This document shows positions 28,436-37,691 of a DNA stretch of 64,000 nucleotides, in pieces. This stretch comes from Virgibacillus natechei (GTDB lineage: Bacteria > Bacillota > Bacilli > Bacillales > Amphibacillaceae). Every line of letters starts with the position of its first letter. Position 1 is the stretch's first letter. The notes under the pieces were generated by a model that saw only the letters and a list, made by a program, of their open reading frames with translations, had not been told where the DNA came from and did no database searches. The DNA is taken from NCBI RefSeq assembly GCF_026013645.1, contig NZ_CP110224.1, positions 1,984,001 to 2,048,000 of the forward strand, in the 5' to 3' direction. A program made the position numbers and the translations under genes.

Positions 28436-29806
28436 GTGGAGAAAATTGAAACAATAATTGCAAATCAACGCGCATATTTCTTGAATGGAAATACAATCGA
28501 TTATTCCGTTCGAAAAGAACAATTACAAAAACTGAGAAGAATGTTAAAGGAACATGAAAGAGAGATATATCATGCCCTTAAAAAGGATTTAAATAAATCC
28601 AGGCAAGAAACGCTCACTACTGAATTAGGATTGCTATATAGTGAAATAGATTTTGCAATTAAAAATCTCAGTAGTTGGATGGAACCAACTAAGGTACCTG
28701 CTCCTCTCACGCATAAGGGAAGCAAAAGTTTCATCTTAAAAGAACCTTATGGTGTTACATTGATTATTTCTCCTTGGAATTATCCATTACAATTAGCACT
28801 CGCACCTGCAATTGGAGCAATAGCTGCAGGAAACTGTGTTATACTAAAACCTTCAGAGCATGCAGAAGCAACTTCAGCCCTGCTGGCAGATATGATAGAA
28901 AATACCTTCCCTGCGCCCTTTATCACCGTAGTAGAAGGAGCCAAAGAAACGAGTGAAAAATTATTAAAACAACGTTTCGATTACATTTTTTTCACGGGAA
29001 GCACAGAGGTTGGAAAAGCGATTATGAAAGAAGCCAGTGCCCACTTGACACCTGTTACACTTGAATTAGGTGGTAAAAGCCCGGCTATTATTGACAAAGA
29101 CGCTAATATAAATGTTGCAGCCAAACGAATTGTATGGGGGAAATTTACAAACGCTGGTCAAACCTGCGTGGCACCAGATTATTTATATGTGCATGAAAAA
29201 GTCAAATTTAAATTACTGAAAGCCATAAAGAAACAAATAAAGAACTTCTATGGTAAGGAACCACTAGAAAATGATGACTATATACGTATTATTAATGAAA
29301 AGCATTTTCATAGATTGGTAAATTTGTTGTCGAACGGTACAACATTACATGGTGGAAACACGGATCGAGATTCATTAAAGATTGAACCAACAATTCTAGA
29401 TAAGATTTCGTGGGAGGATCCGATTATGGAAAATGAAATATTTGGTCCAATTCTACCAGTATTAACCTTTACGAATGTCGAAGATGCTGCAGCGATCATT
29501 AAAACCAGAGAAAAACCTTTAGCACTTTATTATTTTGGAGAAACCGATAAAATGCAAGAACAAATCATGCAATATTTATCATTTGGTGGAGGCTCCATAA
29601 ATGATACCATTTTTCATCTAGCAAACCCTCACCTGCCATTTGGAGGTATCGGTTCAAGCGGAATGGGCTCCTATCATGGAAAATATAGCTTTAATACATT
29701 CACACACGAAAAAAGTATTTTAAAGCAATCTACAAAATTTGACCTCCCTTTCCGCTATCCTGGTGGAAAAATAACACAATCTGTAGTAAAAAAAATAATG
29801 AAATAA
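28436..29806 (+). CDS. ywdH: Aldehyde dehydrogenase (YwdH type)
   Basis: 456 residues, with a GTG start behind AGAGGAGAG. The NAD(P)-linked family motifs are complete: TLELGGKSP with the catalytic Glu (about 215) and GQTCVAPDY with the catalytic Cys (about 245). The short class-3-like form without signal peptide resembles B. subtilis YwdH; natural substrate likely medium- or long-chain aldehydes, inferred. It forms a pair with rnz. Confidence 0.85.
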   Translation: MEKIETIIANQRAYFLNGNTIDYSVRKEQLQKLRRMLKEHEREIYHALKKDLNKSRQETLTTELGLLYSEIDFAIKNLSSWMEPTKVPAPLTHKGSKSFILKEPYGVTLIISPWNYPLQLALAPAIGAIAAGNCVILKPSEHAEATSALLADMIENTFPAPFITVVEGAKETSEKLLKQRFDYIFFTGSTEVGKAIMKEASAHLTPVTLELGGKSPAIIDKDANINVAAKRIVWGKFTNAGQTCVAPDYLYVHEKVKFKLLKAIKKQIKNFYGKEPLENDDYIRIINEKHFHRLVNLLSNGTTLHGGNTDRDSLKIEPTILDKISWEDPIMENEIFGPILPVLTFTNVEDAAAIIKTREKPLALYYFGETDKMQEQIMQYLSFGGGSINDTIFHLANPHLPFGGIGSSGMGSYHGKYSFNTFTHEKSILKQSTKFDLPFRYPGGKITQSVVKKIMK

Positions 29807-29809
29807 CAG

Positions 29810-29841
29810 GAGCTCACACCTTCATAACTAGGTGTGAGCTC
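29810..29841. terminator. Hairpin between converging aldehyde dehydrogenase and polIV genes
   Basis: A perfect 11-bp inverted repeat GAGCTCACACC / GGTGTGAGCTC (29810-29820, 29831-29841) in the gap between two convergent genes. One arm overlaps the stop codon of the minus-strand gene. The T-runs are short, so a shared terminator role is likely but not certain. Confidence 0.55.
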
Positions 29842-31090
29842 ATCGTTTATAATCATCAAGAAAATCTTTTTGAAAGCTTGTTTTTAACTGTTCTTCATCC
29901 TCACTATTGGTCAATTGCTTAAAGGTGTTCTTGCCATATTTCGCTGATAATGCATCCATTGCTATATAAAGATTTTCTTTTTTGGCTCGTTGCTCATATG
30001 TGAATAGATTTAGCTGTTCGCCAATATTTTTCTTTTCCTCAACATCTTGAAGGGTTATTCCAAGTAAACGAATTGGTTCTAAGTTCCAATGTTTTTGTAA
30101 CAACTCATTTGCTACTTGTAAGATATCCTCTTTCGTTTCAATATACGTATTTAGTTTTTTACTGCGTGTAATGGTAGTGTGATCATAATAACGTATCATA
30201 ACCTGTATACTTCTCCCCGCCGCTTTCTTTCGTTTCATTCGACGTTCTACATTGTCCGATAATTGATGCATGAGATTACGTATTTCTTTTTCATCGGTTG
30301 TATCATGGGATAAAGTTTGTGAACTTCCAATACTCTTAAATTCATGTACGGCATCTGGATCAACTGTTCTTGTATCCATTCCATTTGCTCTATTCTTTAA
30401 TCGTTCACCATTTATACCTAAAACCTGTTTAAGCTCGTATACATCCTTCTTGGCAAGATCGCCAATTGTATTAATTTCTAATTTATTTAATTTTTCTCCA
30501 GTTTTCTTACCAACTCCATACATTTTCTCAATTGGCATTGGCCAGAGAATATGTGGTAATTCTCTCTTCCTGAGGACAGTAATTCCTAGCGGCTTTTTCA
30601 TATCTGAAGCCATTTTTGCTAGAAATTTATTTGGTCCTATTCCAATACTGGATGGTAAATCAAGTTCATCAACTATTCTTTTTTGTAAATTGGTTGCTAC
30701 ATCAATTGGATTTCCATCATGTTCAATATCTGTAAGGTCCATATAACCTTCATCAATGGAAACTGGCTGAACATGTGGTGTTATTTCGGATAACATTTTA
30801 AATATTTCTTTAGAAGCCGCACGGTAACGATCAAAATTAGGACGCATCACAATCAATTCTGGACACAATTTTTTTGCTTGCCATAGTGGCATCGTCGTTT
30901 TAACACCTTTTGCTCTGGCTTCATAGCTGCTTGTTACGATAATTCCTTTACGTTCTTCTGGATTTCCAGCAATAGCTAAAGGTTTCCCCTTGAGTTCTGG
31001 ATTATAAGCCATCTCCACAGAAGCGTAAAAACAATTCATATCTATATGAAAAATAATCCGACCTTTACTTGTATTAAAATGTTCTCCCAT
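29840..31090 (-). CDS. dinB: DNA polymerase IV (Y-family)
   Basis: 416 residues, matching B. subtilis PolY1/YqjH. The catalytic metal motifs are HIDMNCFYASVE near residue 15 and SIDEGYMDLT near 115; the palm, helix-hairpin-helix thumb and little-finger domain follow. It carries out error-prone bypass synthesis. No LexA box was recognised in the short upstream region. Confidence 0.95.
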   Translation of the reverse strand: MGEHFNTSKGRIIFHIDMNCFYASVEMAYNPELKGKPLAIAGNPEERKGIIVTSSYEARAKGVKTTMPLWQAKKLCPELIVMRPNFDRYRAASKEIFKMLSEITPHVQPVSIDEGYMDLTDIEHDGNPIDVATNLQKRIVDELDLPSSIGIGPNKFLAKMASDMKKPLGITVLRKRELPHILWPMPIEKMYGVGKKTGEKLNKLEINTIGDLAKKDVYELKQVLGINGERLKNRANGMDTRTVDPDAVHEFKSIGSSQTLSHDTTDEKEIRNLMHQLSDNVERRMKRKKAAGRSIQVMIRYYDHTTITRSKKLNTYIETKEDILQVANELLQKHWNLEPIRLLGITLQDVEEKKNIGEQLNLFTYEQRAKKENLYIAMDALSAKYGKNTFKQLTNSEDEEQLKTSFQKDFLDDYKR

Positions 31091-31142
31091 ACAGATTACA
31101 TCCCTTTAAAATCAATTATCTTTCTCTATTATATCATATAAG

Positions 31143-31184
31143 AAAAAAGACTCTTAAGAAAGAGTGTTTTCCTTCAAGAGTCTT
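31143..31184 (-). terminator. Rho-independent terminator of the mutase-peptidase operon
   Basis: Minus strand AAGACTCTT pairs with AAGAGTCTT across a 20-nt partly paired interior and is followed by TTTTTTC. It lies 13 nt after the stop of the peptidase gene. Confidence 0.75.
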
Positions 31185-31197
31185 ACTTCATCCATTT

Positions 31198-32322
31198 TTA
31201 TTTTGCTGCTTCTTCTATAATTGCTGTCACAAACTTCGTTATTTTTACCAGTTCATCAACAGGAATGCGTTCATTGGTAGTATGAATTTCTTCATATCCT
31301 ACAGCTAAATTTACAGTGGGGATCCCAAGTGCTGCAATGACGTTTGCATCACTCCCACCGCCGCTTTCTAATAGACTACTGTCATGCCCGATTTTTTTCG
31401 CAGCATTTCTTGCTATTTCAACAACTTGATCACCGGCCTGCTGCTTATATCCTGGGTATTTAACATCAACAACTACCTCGGCTGAACCTCCTAATTCTTC
31501 AGCTGTCGTTTCGAATGCTTCCTTCATTTTTTCAACTTGTTTGGTCATTTTTTCTGGAGTCAAAGATCTTGCCTCTGCTAAAATTTCAACATGATCTACT
31601 ACGATATTTGTTTGATTACCACCTTCAAAACGACCGATATTAGCCGTGGTTTCTTTATCTATACGGCCAAGCGGCATTTTAGAAATAGCCTTTGCAGCTA
31701 TTGTGATAGCAGATACACCCTTTTCAGGTGCTACACCAGCGTGAGCAGTCTTTCCTTTAATGATAGTGGAAAGTTTTGCTTGTGTTGGTGCTACGACAAT
31801 AATATCACCTACTTCTCCATTACTATCTATCGCATAGCCATACTTTGCATGTAGTAAAGAGGCGTCCAATTCTTTTGCTCCTACTAAGCCAGATTCTTCT
31901 CCAGCCGTTATCACGAATTGAATATCACCGTGCTTTATATTGCCTTCTTGTAGTGTTCGAATTGCTTCCAACATGGCAGCAAGACCTGCTTTATCATCTG
32001 CTCCTAAAATAGTAGTACCATCTGATACAATGTACCCATTCTCAATAGAAGGCTTAATTCCTTTGCCGGGTACTACCGTGTCCATATGGGAAGTGAAATA
32101 AATAGGATCTATTCCTTGTTTATTCCCCTTTAAAGTACAAATTAAATTTCCCGATCCATGTCCTGTTCGATCCTTGGATGTGTCCTCAACTACGTCAAGA
32201 CCCAAATCCGTAAATTTGTTTTTTAATACATCTGCTATTCGAGCCTCATCTTCCGTTTCGGAATCAATTTGTACTAGTTCGAGAAATTCGGTGATTAATC
32301 GTTCTTGATTAACTTTAGTCAT
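31198..32322 (-). CDS. yqjE: M20-family peptidase (PepT-like, YqjE)
   Basis: 374 residues. The dinuclear zinc ligands are in TSHMDTVVPG, LGADDKAGLAAMLE and TAGEESGLVGAKE; the dimerisation domain lies between about 180 and 290. It is annotated in relatives as a tripeptidase or deacylase; the true substrate is unknown. It lies 27 nt behind the carboxyltransferase gene, as with yqjD-yqjE in B. subtilis. Confidence 0.9.
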   Translation of the reverse strand: MTKVNQERLITEFLELVQIDSETEDEARIADVLKNKFTDLGLDVVEDTSKDRTGHGSGNLICTLKGNKQGIDPIYFTSHMDTVVPGKGIKPSIENGYIVSDGTTILGADDKAGLAAMLEAIRTLQEGNIKHGDIQFVITAGEESGLVGAKELDASLLHAKYGYAIDSNGEVGDIIVVAPTQAKLSTIIKGKTAHAGVAPEKGVSAITIAAKAISKMPLGRIDKETTANIGRFEGGNQTNIVVDHVEILAEARSLTPEKMTKQVEKMKEAFETTAEELGGSAEVVVDVKYPGYKQQAGDQVVEIARNAAKKIGHDSSLLESGGGSDANVIAALGIPTVNLAVGYEEIHTTNERIPVDELVKITKFVTAIIEEAAK

Positions 32323-32349
32323 CTTTTAAAAATCCTCCAGCATTATCAA

Positions 32350-33897
32350 TTATAATGGAATATTTCCATGCTTCTTCTTCGGTCGTTCCTCGTGCTTGTT
32401 ATATAGCATTTCCAATGCTTGTACAAGTTTAATACGGGTTTCCCTTGGATCAATTACATCATCAACCATACCCAGTCCTGCTGCAACATATGGATTGGCG
32501 AACTTTTTGCGATATGTATCAATTTTCTCTTGTCGCGTTTTTTCTGGGTTATCACTTTCTGCTATTTCCTTTGCAAAAATGATATTTGCAGCACCGTCAG
32601 GACCCATGACTGCAATCTCGGCATTTGGCCATGCATAAACAAGATCTGCACCGATGGATTTACTATTTAAAGCCACATATGCTCCACCATAAGCTTTTCT
32701 TGTAATTACCGTGATTTTAGGAACCGTTGCCTCAGAGTAAGCGTACAAAATTTTAGCCCCATGACGAATAATACCAGCATGTTCTTGCTTTACACCAGGG
32801 AAAAAGCCGGTTACATCCTCAAAGGTTATTATTGGAATATTAAAGGAATCACAGAAACGGATAAATCTAGCTGCTTTATCACTGGAATCAATATCAAGCC
32901 CTCCTGCTAAAACTTTTGGCTGATTACAGACTAACCCTATTGTTTCTCCTTTAATACGTGCAAATCCAACTACAATATTCTTTGCAAAATCTCGATGAAT
33001 TTCAAAAAAGCTTCCAGCATCAACTACCTCATCTATTACTTTTTTAACATCGTAAGGGGTTTTGGCATCAAAAGGAACAACATCAGTTAGATCTGTGCGG
33101 AAGTCTTCTTCATTCTCTCTCTCTTTAATTGTAGCTTTAAGTTGGTTATTCGCAGGTAAATAATCAATAAGATGCCGTACTTTATCCAGTGCCTCTTCTT
33201 CAGTATTTACTTTAATATGTGCATTACCGCTTTTTGTATTATGAATATGGGCGCCACCTAAATCTTCAGAAGATATTTTCTCACCAGTTACGGTTTCGAT
33301 AACTTTGGGACCTGTTATAAACATTTGAGATGTTTTTTCTACCATAATGACAAAGTCTGTAATAGCAGGAGAATAAACAGCACCACCAGCACTTGGACCA
33401 AGAATAACTGAAATTTGTGGAATAACTCCTGAATAGATAGAATTACGATAGAAAACGTGTCCATATCCATCCAGTGAGGATACACCTTCTTGTATTCTTG
33501 CTCCACCGGAATCATTTAATCCGATAAATGGAACTCCGTTTTTAGCAGCTAGGTCCATCACTGCTGCTATTTTCTTTCCATGCATTTCACCTAGTGCCCC
33601 GCCGTAAACCGTAAAATCCTGAGCAAATAAGTAAATTGGTTTACCTGAAATTTTCCCATATCCTGTAACCACACCTTCTCCTTTAGCATTGTTGCTATCC
33701 ATGCCAAAATCAGATGTGCGGCTTTCAATAAATGGATTTAACTCAACAAATGTTCCTTCATCCAGTAAATAATCCACTCTTTCTCTAGCAGTCTTTTTCC
33801 CTTTTTCATGCTGTTTATCAATTCGTTTGTCCCCACCGCCAAGCTCAGAGAGTCTCCGTTTATCGTATAATTCATTAATTTTATCAAAAATATCCAT
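32350..33897 (-). CDS. yqjD: Acyl-CoA carboxylase carboxyltransferase subunit (propionyl-CoA type, YqjD)
   Basis: 515 residues, both halves of the crotonase-like carboxyltransferase fold present (LNDSGGARIQEGVSSL in the N half, TRKAYGGAYVALNSK in the C half). It would transfer CO2 between biotin and propionyl-CoA, making methylmalonyl-CoA, or act as a decarboxylase. Its location directly behind the epimerase and mutase supports the propionyl-CoA assignment. No dedicated biotin carboxylase is adjacent; AccC/AccB near 62-64 kb or another set would have to serve. It overlaps the previous gene by 1 nt. Confidence 0.9.
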   Translation of the reverse strand: MDIFDKINELYDKRRLSELGGGDKRIDKQHEKGKKTARERVDYLLDEGTFVELNPFIESRTSDFGMDSNNAKGEGVVTGYGKISGKPIYLFAQDFTVYGGALGEMHGKKIAAVMDLAAKNGVPFIGLNDSGGARIQEGVSSLDGYGHVFYRNSIYSGVIPQISVILGPSAGGAVYSPAITDFVIMVEKTSQMFITGPKVIETVTGEKISSEDLGGAHIHNTKSGNAHIKVNTEEEALDKVRHLIDYLPANNQLKATIKERENEEDFRTDLTDVVPFDAKTPYDVKKVIDEVVDAGSFFEIHRDFAKNIVVGFARIKGETIGLVCNQPKVLAGGLDIDSSDKAARFIRFCDSFNIPIITFEDVTGFFPGVKQEHAGIIRHGAKILYAYSEATVPKITVITRKAYGGAYVALNSKSIGADLVYAWPNAEIAVMGPDGAANIIFAKEIAESDNPEKTRQEKIDTYRKKFANPYVAAGLGMVDDVIDPRETRIKLVQALEMLYNKHEERPKKKHGNIPL

Positions 33898-34721
33898 TAC
33901 TCTTCACTTCCTTCAGCCTGTTGACAAAGTTCAAATAAAACGCCATTCGTAGATTTTGGGTGTATGAAGGCTATTTGGCTATCACCTGCTCCGGGTTTTG
34001 CTTCCTCATCAATTAATTGAATTCCTTCAGACTTTAACTTACTTAAACGTCGTTCCAAATTATCAACCTCTAATGCAATATGATGGATTCCTTCTCCCTT
34101 TTTATCAAGAAATTTTTTAATTGAAGATGAATCATCCAGGGGTTCCAGTAATTCGATTCGTGATTCGCCAACTTTTAAGAAAGCTATTTTTACCGCTTGA
34201 GACTCAACGTTTTCTACGCCCTCTATCTCCATACCTAATGAGTCTGTATAAAACGAAATTGCCTTGTCTATATTTGTCACAGCTATTCCAATATGGGAAA
34301 TTTTTTTAGGACTGGTTACAGCTGAATCTTTTGGATAAATCAGTTCCTGAATATAATTAGCAAGGGACTCGGTAGAAGAACCACTTGTAAAAATACGTTT
34401 AATTCCTTTTTCTAATAAAAAAGGTATATCTTCACTTGGAATAACGCCACCACCAACAACTGGAATGTCATCCGCATGACGTTTCTTCAATTCATCCATA
34501 ATCTTCGGGAACAATGTATTATGAGCTCCCGATAAAGAAGACAAACCAATTACGTCAACATCCTCCTGTACCGCTGCTTGTGCTATTTGGACAGGTGTCT
34601 GTCTTAAACCGGTATAAATAACTTCCATCCCATGATCACGAAGTGCCTGGGATATGATCAAAGCTCCTCGATCATGTCCGTCAAGCCCTGGCTTTGCAAC
34701 CAATACTCGAATTTTATCCAT
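33897..34721 (-). CDS. Fusion of B12-binding mutase subunit and methylmalonyl-CoA epimerase
   Basis: 274 residues with two domains. Residues 1-130 are a cobalamin-binding domain of methylmalonyl-CoA mutase, with the DxHxxG motif (GLDGHDRGA, base-off His) and GLSSLSGAH. Residues 142-270 are a VOC-fold epimerase with metal ligands in ISHIGIAV, GIHHIALEV and the C-terminal FELCQQ. The fusion places the mutase small subunit and the epimerase, which supplies its R-isomer substrate, on one chain. It starts 12 nt after the catalytic subunit gene. Confidence 0.9.
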   Translation of the reverse strand: MDKIRVLVAKPGLDGHDRGALIISQALRDHGMEVIYTGLRQTPVQIAQAAVQEDVDVIGLSSLSGAHNTLFPKIMDELKKRHADDIPVVGGGVIPSEDIPFLLEKGIKRIFTSGSSTESLANYIQELIYPKDSAVTSPKKISHIGIAVTNIDKAISFYTDSLGMEIEGVENVESQAVKIAFLKVGESRIELLEPLDDSSSIKKFLDKKGEGIHHIALEVDNLERRLSKLKSEGIQLIDEEAKPGAGDSQIAFIHPKSTNGVLFELCQQAEGSEE

Positions 34722-34733
34722 AGAAACTCCCCC

Positions 34734-36374
34734 TTATATGCCTGTATATTCTCCGAATTCATCACGCATTACATTGCAAATTTCTCCGATTGTCGCATAT
34801 GCTCTAACTGCATCTAAAATGTAAGGTATCAAGTTAGTATCTGACGTTTTAACGGCTTCTCTAAATGCCTCGAGTGCTAAAGTAACATCCGTTTTATTAC
34901 GGTTACTTCTTATTTTTTGAATCGATGTTATTTGTGCCTGTTCCAGTGACGGATCAACTTTCAATAAATCAGGGTTTATTTCTTCATCAAGTTTAAATTC
35001 ATTTAAACCAACAATAATCTCTTCGTTCTTTTCAATCCTTTTCTGGATTTCATATGCGTTTTGATGAATTTCTCGCTGCATAAAACCTTCTTCAACAGCT
35101 TGAACAGCTCCACCAATTTCGTTTATACGATCTAAATATTTATTAACCTCCACTTCAATTCGGTCCGTTAACTCTTCCACATAATAGGAGCCACCCAATG
35201 GATCAATGGTATCAGCAACTCCACTCTCATTGGCAATAATTTGTTGTGTTCGAAGCGCAATGCGTGCCGAATCCTCCGTAGGTAAGGACAGGGCTTCATC
35301 ACGAGAATTTGTGTGGAGGCTCTGGGTGCCTCCCATAACGGAAGCAAGTGCTTGTAAGGTCACTCGAGTAATGTTATTATCCGGTTGTTGTGCAGTTAGT
35401 GTAGATCCACCTGTCTGAGTGTGGAAACGTAATTTCCAACTTTTCGGATCTTTTGCTTCGTACTTCTCCTTCATAATTTTTGCCCATATCCTCCTGGCAG
35501 CACGAAACTTCGCTACTTCTTCAAAAAAGTTATTGTGTGCGTTAAAAAAGAATGCTAGGCGAGGTGCAAATGAATCGATATCGAGTCCTGAATCTATTGC
35601 TGCATCTACATATGCCATACCGTTTGCTATGGTGAAAGCTGCTTCTTGAACAGCGTTGGATCCTGCTTCACGAATGTGATAACCTGATATGCTAATGGTA
35701 TTAAATTTCGGTACGTTTTTTTGACAATACTCAAATATATCTGTAATTAATCGCATAGACGGTTTTGGCGGATATATGTATGTACCTCTTGAGATATATT
35801 CCTTTAATATATCATTTTGTATCGTTCCTGTGAGTTCATCCAGCGGAACCCCTTGCTTTTCCCCAACAGCAATATACATACAAAGTAAAACAGAAGCCGA
35901 GGCATTAATCGTCATTGATGTACTTACTTTATTGAGTGGTATTTGGTTTAGTAATATTTCCATATCCTTCAACGAATCAATCGCAACGCCTACTTTCCCG
36001 ACTTCTCCTTCAGCCATTATATCATCGGAATCGTACCCAATCTGTGTTGGTAAATCAAATGCCACTGAAAGTCCAGTTTGACCTTGTTCTAATAAGTAGC
36101 GAAACCGTTCATTTGTACCTGTAGCAGACCCAAAGCCAGCGTATTGTCGCATCGTCCAAAACCGGCTACGATACATGGTCGGTTGTATACCTCTTGTATA
36201 AGGATATTGACCTGGGTATCCCAAGTCGGCTTCATTTTTAGAAGTGTATAAACGGTCAACTTCAATATCAGAAGAGGTTGTAAAAAGATCCTTTCTTTCA
36301 GGAAAGCGCTTTATTGTTGAGTCAACAGATTGTTTCCAATCATTCTCTTGTTTATTGACCTTATTATTTGTCAT
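34734..36374 (-). CDS. Methylmalonyl-CoA mutase catalytic (large) subunit
   Basis: 546 residues from the ATG at 36374, preceded by GGGGAGGAG; the frame from 36392 is not favoured. It contains the substrate-binding TIM barrel ([31 protein letters not shown]) but no C-terminal B12 domain, which is encoded by the next gene. Together they isomerise methylmalonyl-CoA to succinyl-CoA. This split architecture resembles archaeal mutases more than the fused E. coli or human form. First gene of the operon. Confidence 0.93.
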   Translation of the reverse strand: MTNNKVNKQENDWKQSVDSTIKRFPERKDLFTTSSDIEVDRLYTSKNEADLGYPGQYPYTRGIQPTMYRSRFWTMRQYAGFGSATGTNERFRYLLEQGQTGLSVAFDLPTQIGYDSDDIMAEGEVGKVGVAIDSLKDMEILLNQIPLNKVSTSMTINASASVLLCMYIAVGEKQGVPLDELTGTIQNDILKEYISRGTYIYPPKPSMRLITDIFEYCQKNVPKFNTISISGYHIREAGSNAVQEAAFTIANGMAYVDAAIDSGLDIDSFAPRLAFFFNAHNNFFEEVAKFRAARRIWAKIMKEKYEAKDPKSWKLRFHTQTGGSTLTAQQPDNNITRVTLQALASVMGGTQSLHTNSRDEALSLPTEDSARIALRTQQIIANESGVADTIDPLGGSYYVEELTDRIEVEVNKYLDRINEIGGAVQAVEEGFMQREIHQNAYEIQKRIEKNEEIIVGLNEFKLDEEINPDLLKVDPSLEQAQITSIQKIRSNRNKTDVTLALEAFREAVKTSDTNLIPYILDAVRAYATIGEICNVMRDEFGEYTGI

Positions 36375-36507
36375 TAATAAACTCCTCCCCATTCCTCCGT
36401 AAATTAATCCTTTTCTCTAAATTCTGTTCTAAATCTTTTTTTACTTGTCCATTATTCCATTTCACGATAAAATACAAGTAGTATATGGGATTAAAGGAGG
36501 ATTTAAC

Positions 36508-36642
36508 ATGGCTTCTCAAAATAACAAACAAGCAACCAGGAAACCATCAAAACGTGAACGCAGAACAAAAATCATTATATATATCATGATTCTTGCAATG
36601 GTTTTGTCTTCACTAACTGCTGGTTTAGCAATGTTCATATAA
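36508..36642 (+). CDS. Prli42-like stressosome membrane microprotein
   Basis: 44 residues, start chosen at the ATG behind AAAGGAGGATTT. The N-terminal half is very basic (KPSKRERRTK) and is followed by one membrane helix ending in SLTAGLAMFI. This pattern, basic residues then a helix ending in a TAGLAMF-like motif, fits Prli42, the membrane anchor of the stressosome in Listeria and Bacillus. Recognition rests on pattern and size. It is transcribed divergently from the mutase operon and ends at a terminator. Confidence 0.7.
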   Translation: MASQNNKQATRKPSKRERRTKIIIYIMILAMVLSSLTAGLAMFI

Positions 36643-36643
36643 A

Positions 36644-36692
36644 AAAAGGAAGACTGGGATTTAATGAACGAGCGAATTCCAGTCTTATTAAT
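36644..36692. terminator. Bidirectional terminator between the Prli42-like gene and yqjA
   Basis: A 12-bp stem AAGACTGGGATT / AATTCCAGTCTT (36650-36661, 36675-36686) with near-perfect pairing, flanked by A-rich and T-rich runs on opposite sides. It separates two convergent genes and overlaps the yqjA tail. Confidence 0.8.
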
Positions 36693-37671
36693 TTTTTATA
36701 TTTTTATTGCCTGTCCTGCCTTTAATATCACTTTTTTTGTATTTCTTTTTTATGAGTAAATAATCTTCAATTTCAGTTAACAACCGATACAAATTTGCTC
36801 TTGTTTCGAATTCTTCACGCGTGTCAGGAAGTTCTTCTTGATTAAAATCCTTCCGTAATTGTTCCAACTCATCCAAAAAAAGCTCAGCTGTATTTTCTGG
36901 TTGTACCGATTCTGATAAATCATCAAAAAAGACAGCTATTTTTTCAGATATGGAGTCCTTATTTGGTAATTTCGAAACCAGTGGGAGCATTCGTTGTAAT
37001 AGTTCAAACTGTCTTGTACGCATTTTAAAATAGTCACGGTATGGATGCTTATTGCGCAATAGATGATTCTCCCTATCACGTTCTACTAAGTCTTCTGCTA
37101 CCTCTAAAACTTCTTCTGTTTCCGTTATCTCTTTACCATCCCATGAAACATTCTTATTTCTTATATAAATCGCAATTTCATTTAGAATAATTTTAAAATT
37201 GATTTCAAGTTTATCTTGTTTCTCTTTTAAATCTTTATCTAGACTCGGCATATACAAATTTAATAACAATGCTGTTCCTATCCCTACAATAATTAATAAA
37301 AACTGATCCAGAATAAATCCTACAGACATAGAGGCAGCACTATATAAGTTTAACGTAATAACAGAACTGGTTGCTATTCCTGGAGTTATTTTAAAGAACA
37401 CCGCTGTCGGTATAAATGCAAGTAACATTAAACCTACAGCAAGCGTGTTATATCCAAGTGTTTCAAAGAAAATAAAGGAAAATAATATAGCCAAGACACA
37501 TGCAAAAAAACGATGCCATGCACTGAGAAAAGATTTTTTTCTTGAAGGTTGAATACATAGAATTGTTAATATACCTGCAGTAACAAAATTTGTCACACCA
37601 AATAATTGAGCAATCGAAATGGCAACAGGAGTTCCTATTGCAGTTTTAATTGTTCGATAGCCAATTTTCAC
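36688..37671 (-). CDS. yqjA: Aromatic-acid-exporter-like membrane protein (YqjA type, FUSC/DUF939)
   Basis: 327 residues. About five to six membrane helices fill the first 150 residues, and the rest is a long charged cytoplasmic helical domain. This is the layout of B. subtilis YqjA, distantly related to fusaric-acid resistance and aromatic acid exporters. Transport substrate unknown. A single-gene unit lying beside repeat element B. Confidence 0.82.
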   Translation of the reverse strand: MKIGYRTIKTAIGTPVAISIAQLFGVTNFVTAGILTILCIQPSRKKSFLSAWHRFFACVLAILFSFIFFETLGYNTLAVGLMLLAFIPTAVFFKITPGIATSSVITLNLYSAASMSVGFILDQFLLIIVGIGTALLLNLYMPSLDKDLKEKQDKLEINFKIILNEIAIYIRNKNVSWDGKEITETEEVLEVAEDLVERDRENHLLRNKHPYRDYFKMRTRQFELLQRMLPLVSKLPNKDSISEKIAVFFDDLSESVQPENTAELFLDELEQLRKDFNQEELPDTREEFETRANLYRLLTEIEDYLLIKKKYKKSDIKGRTGNKNIKN

Positions 37672-37691
37672 GATAAAATCTCCCTTTTCGT

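Noticed and set aside
30270..30746. 158-codon plus-strand frame
   Set aside because: Antisense shadow of the DNA polymerase IV gene, with no ribosome site or recognisable domain.
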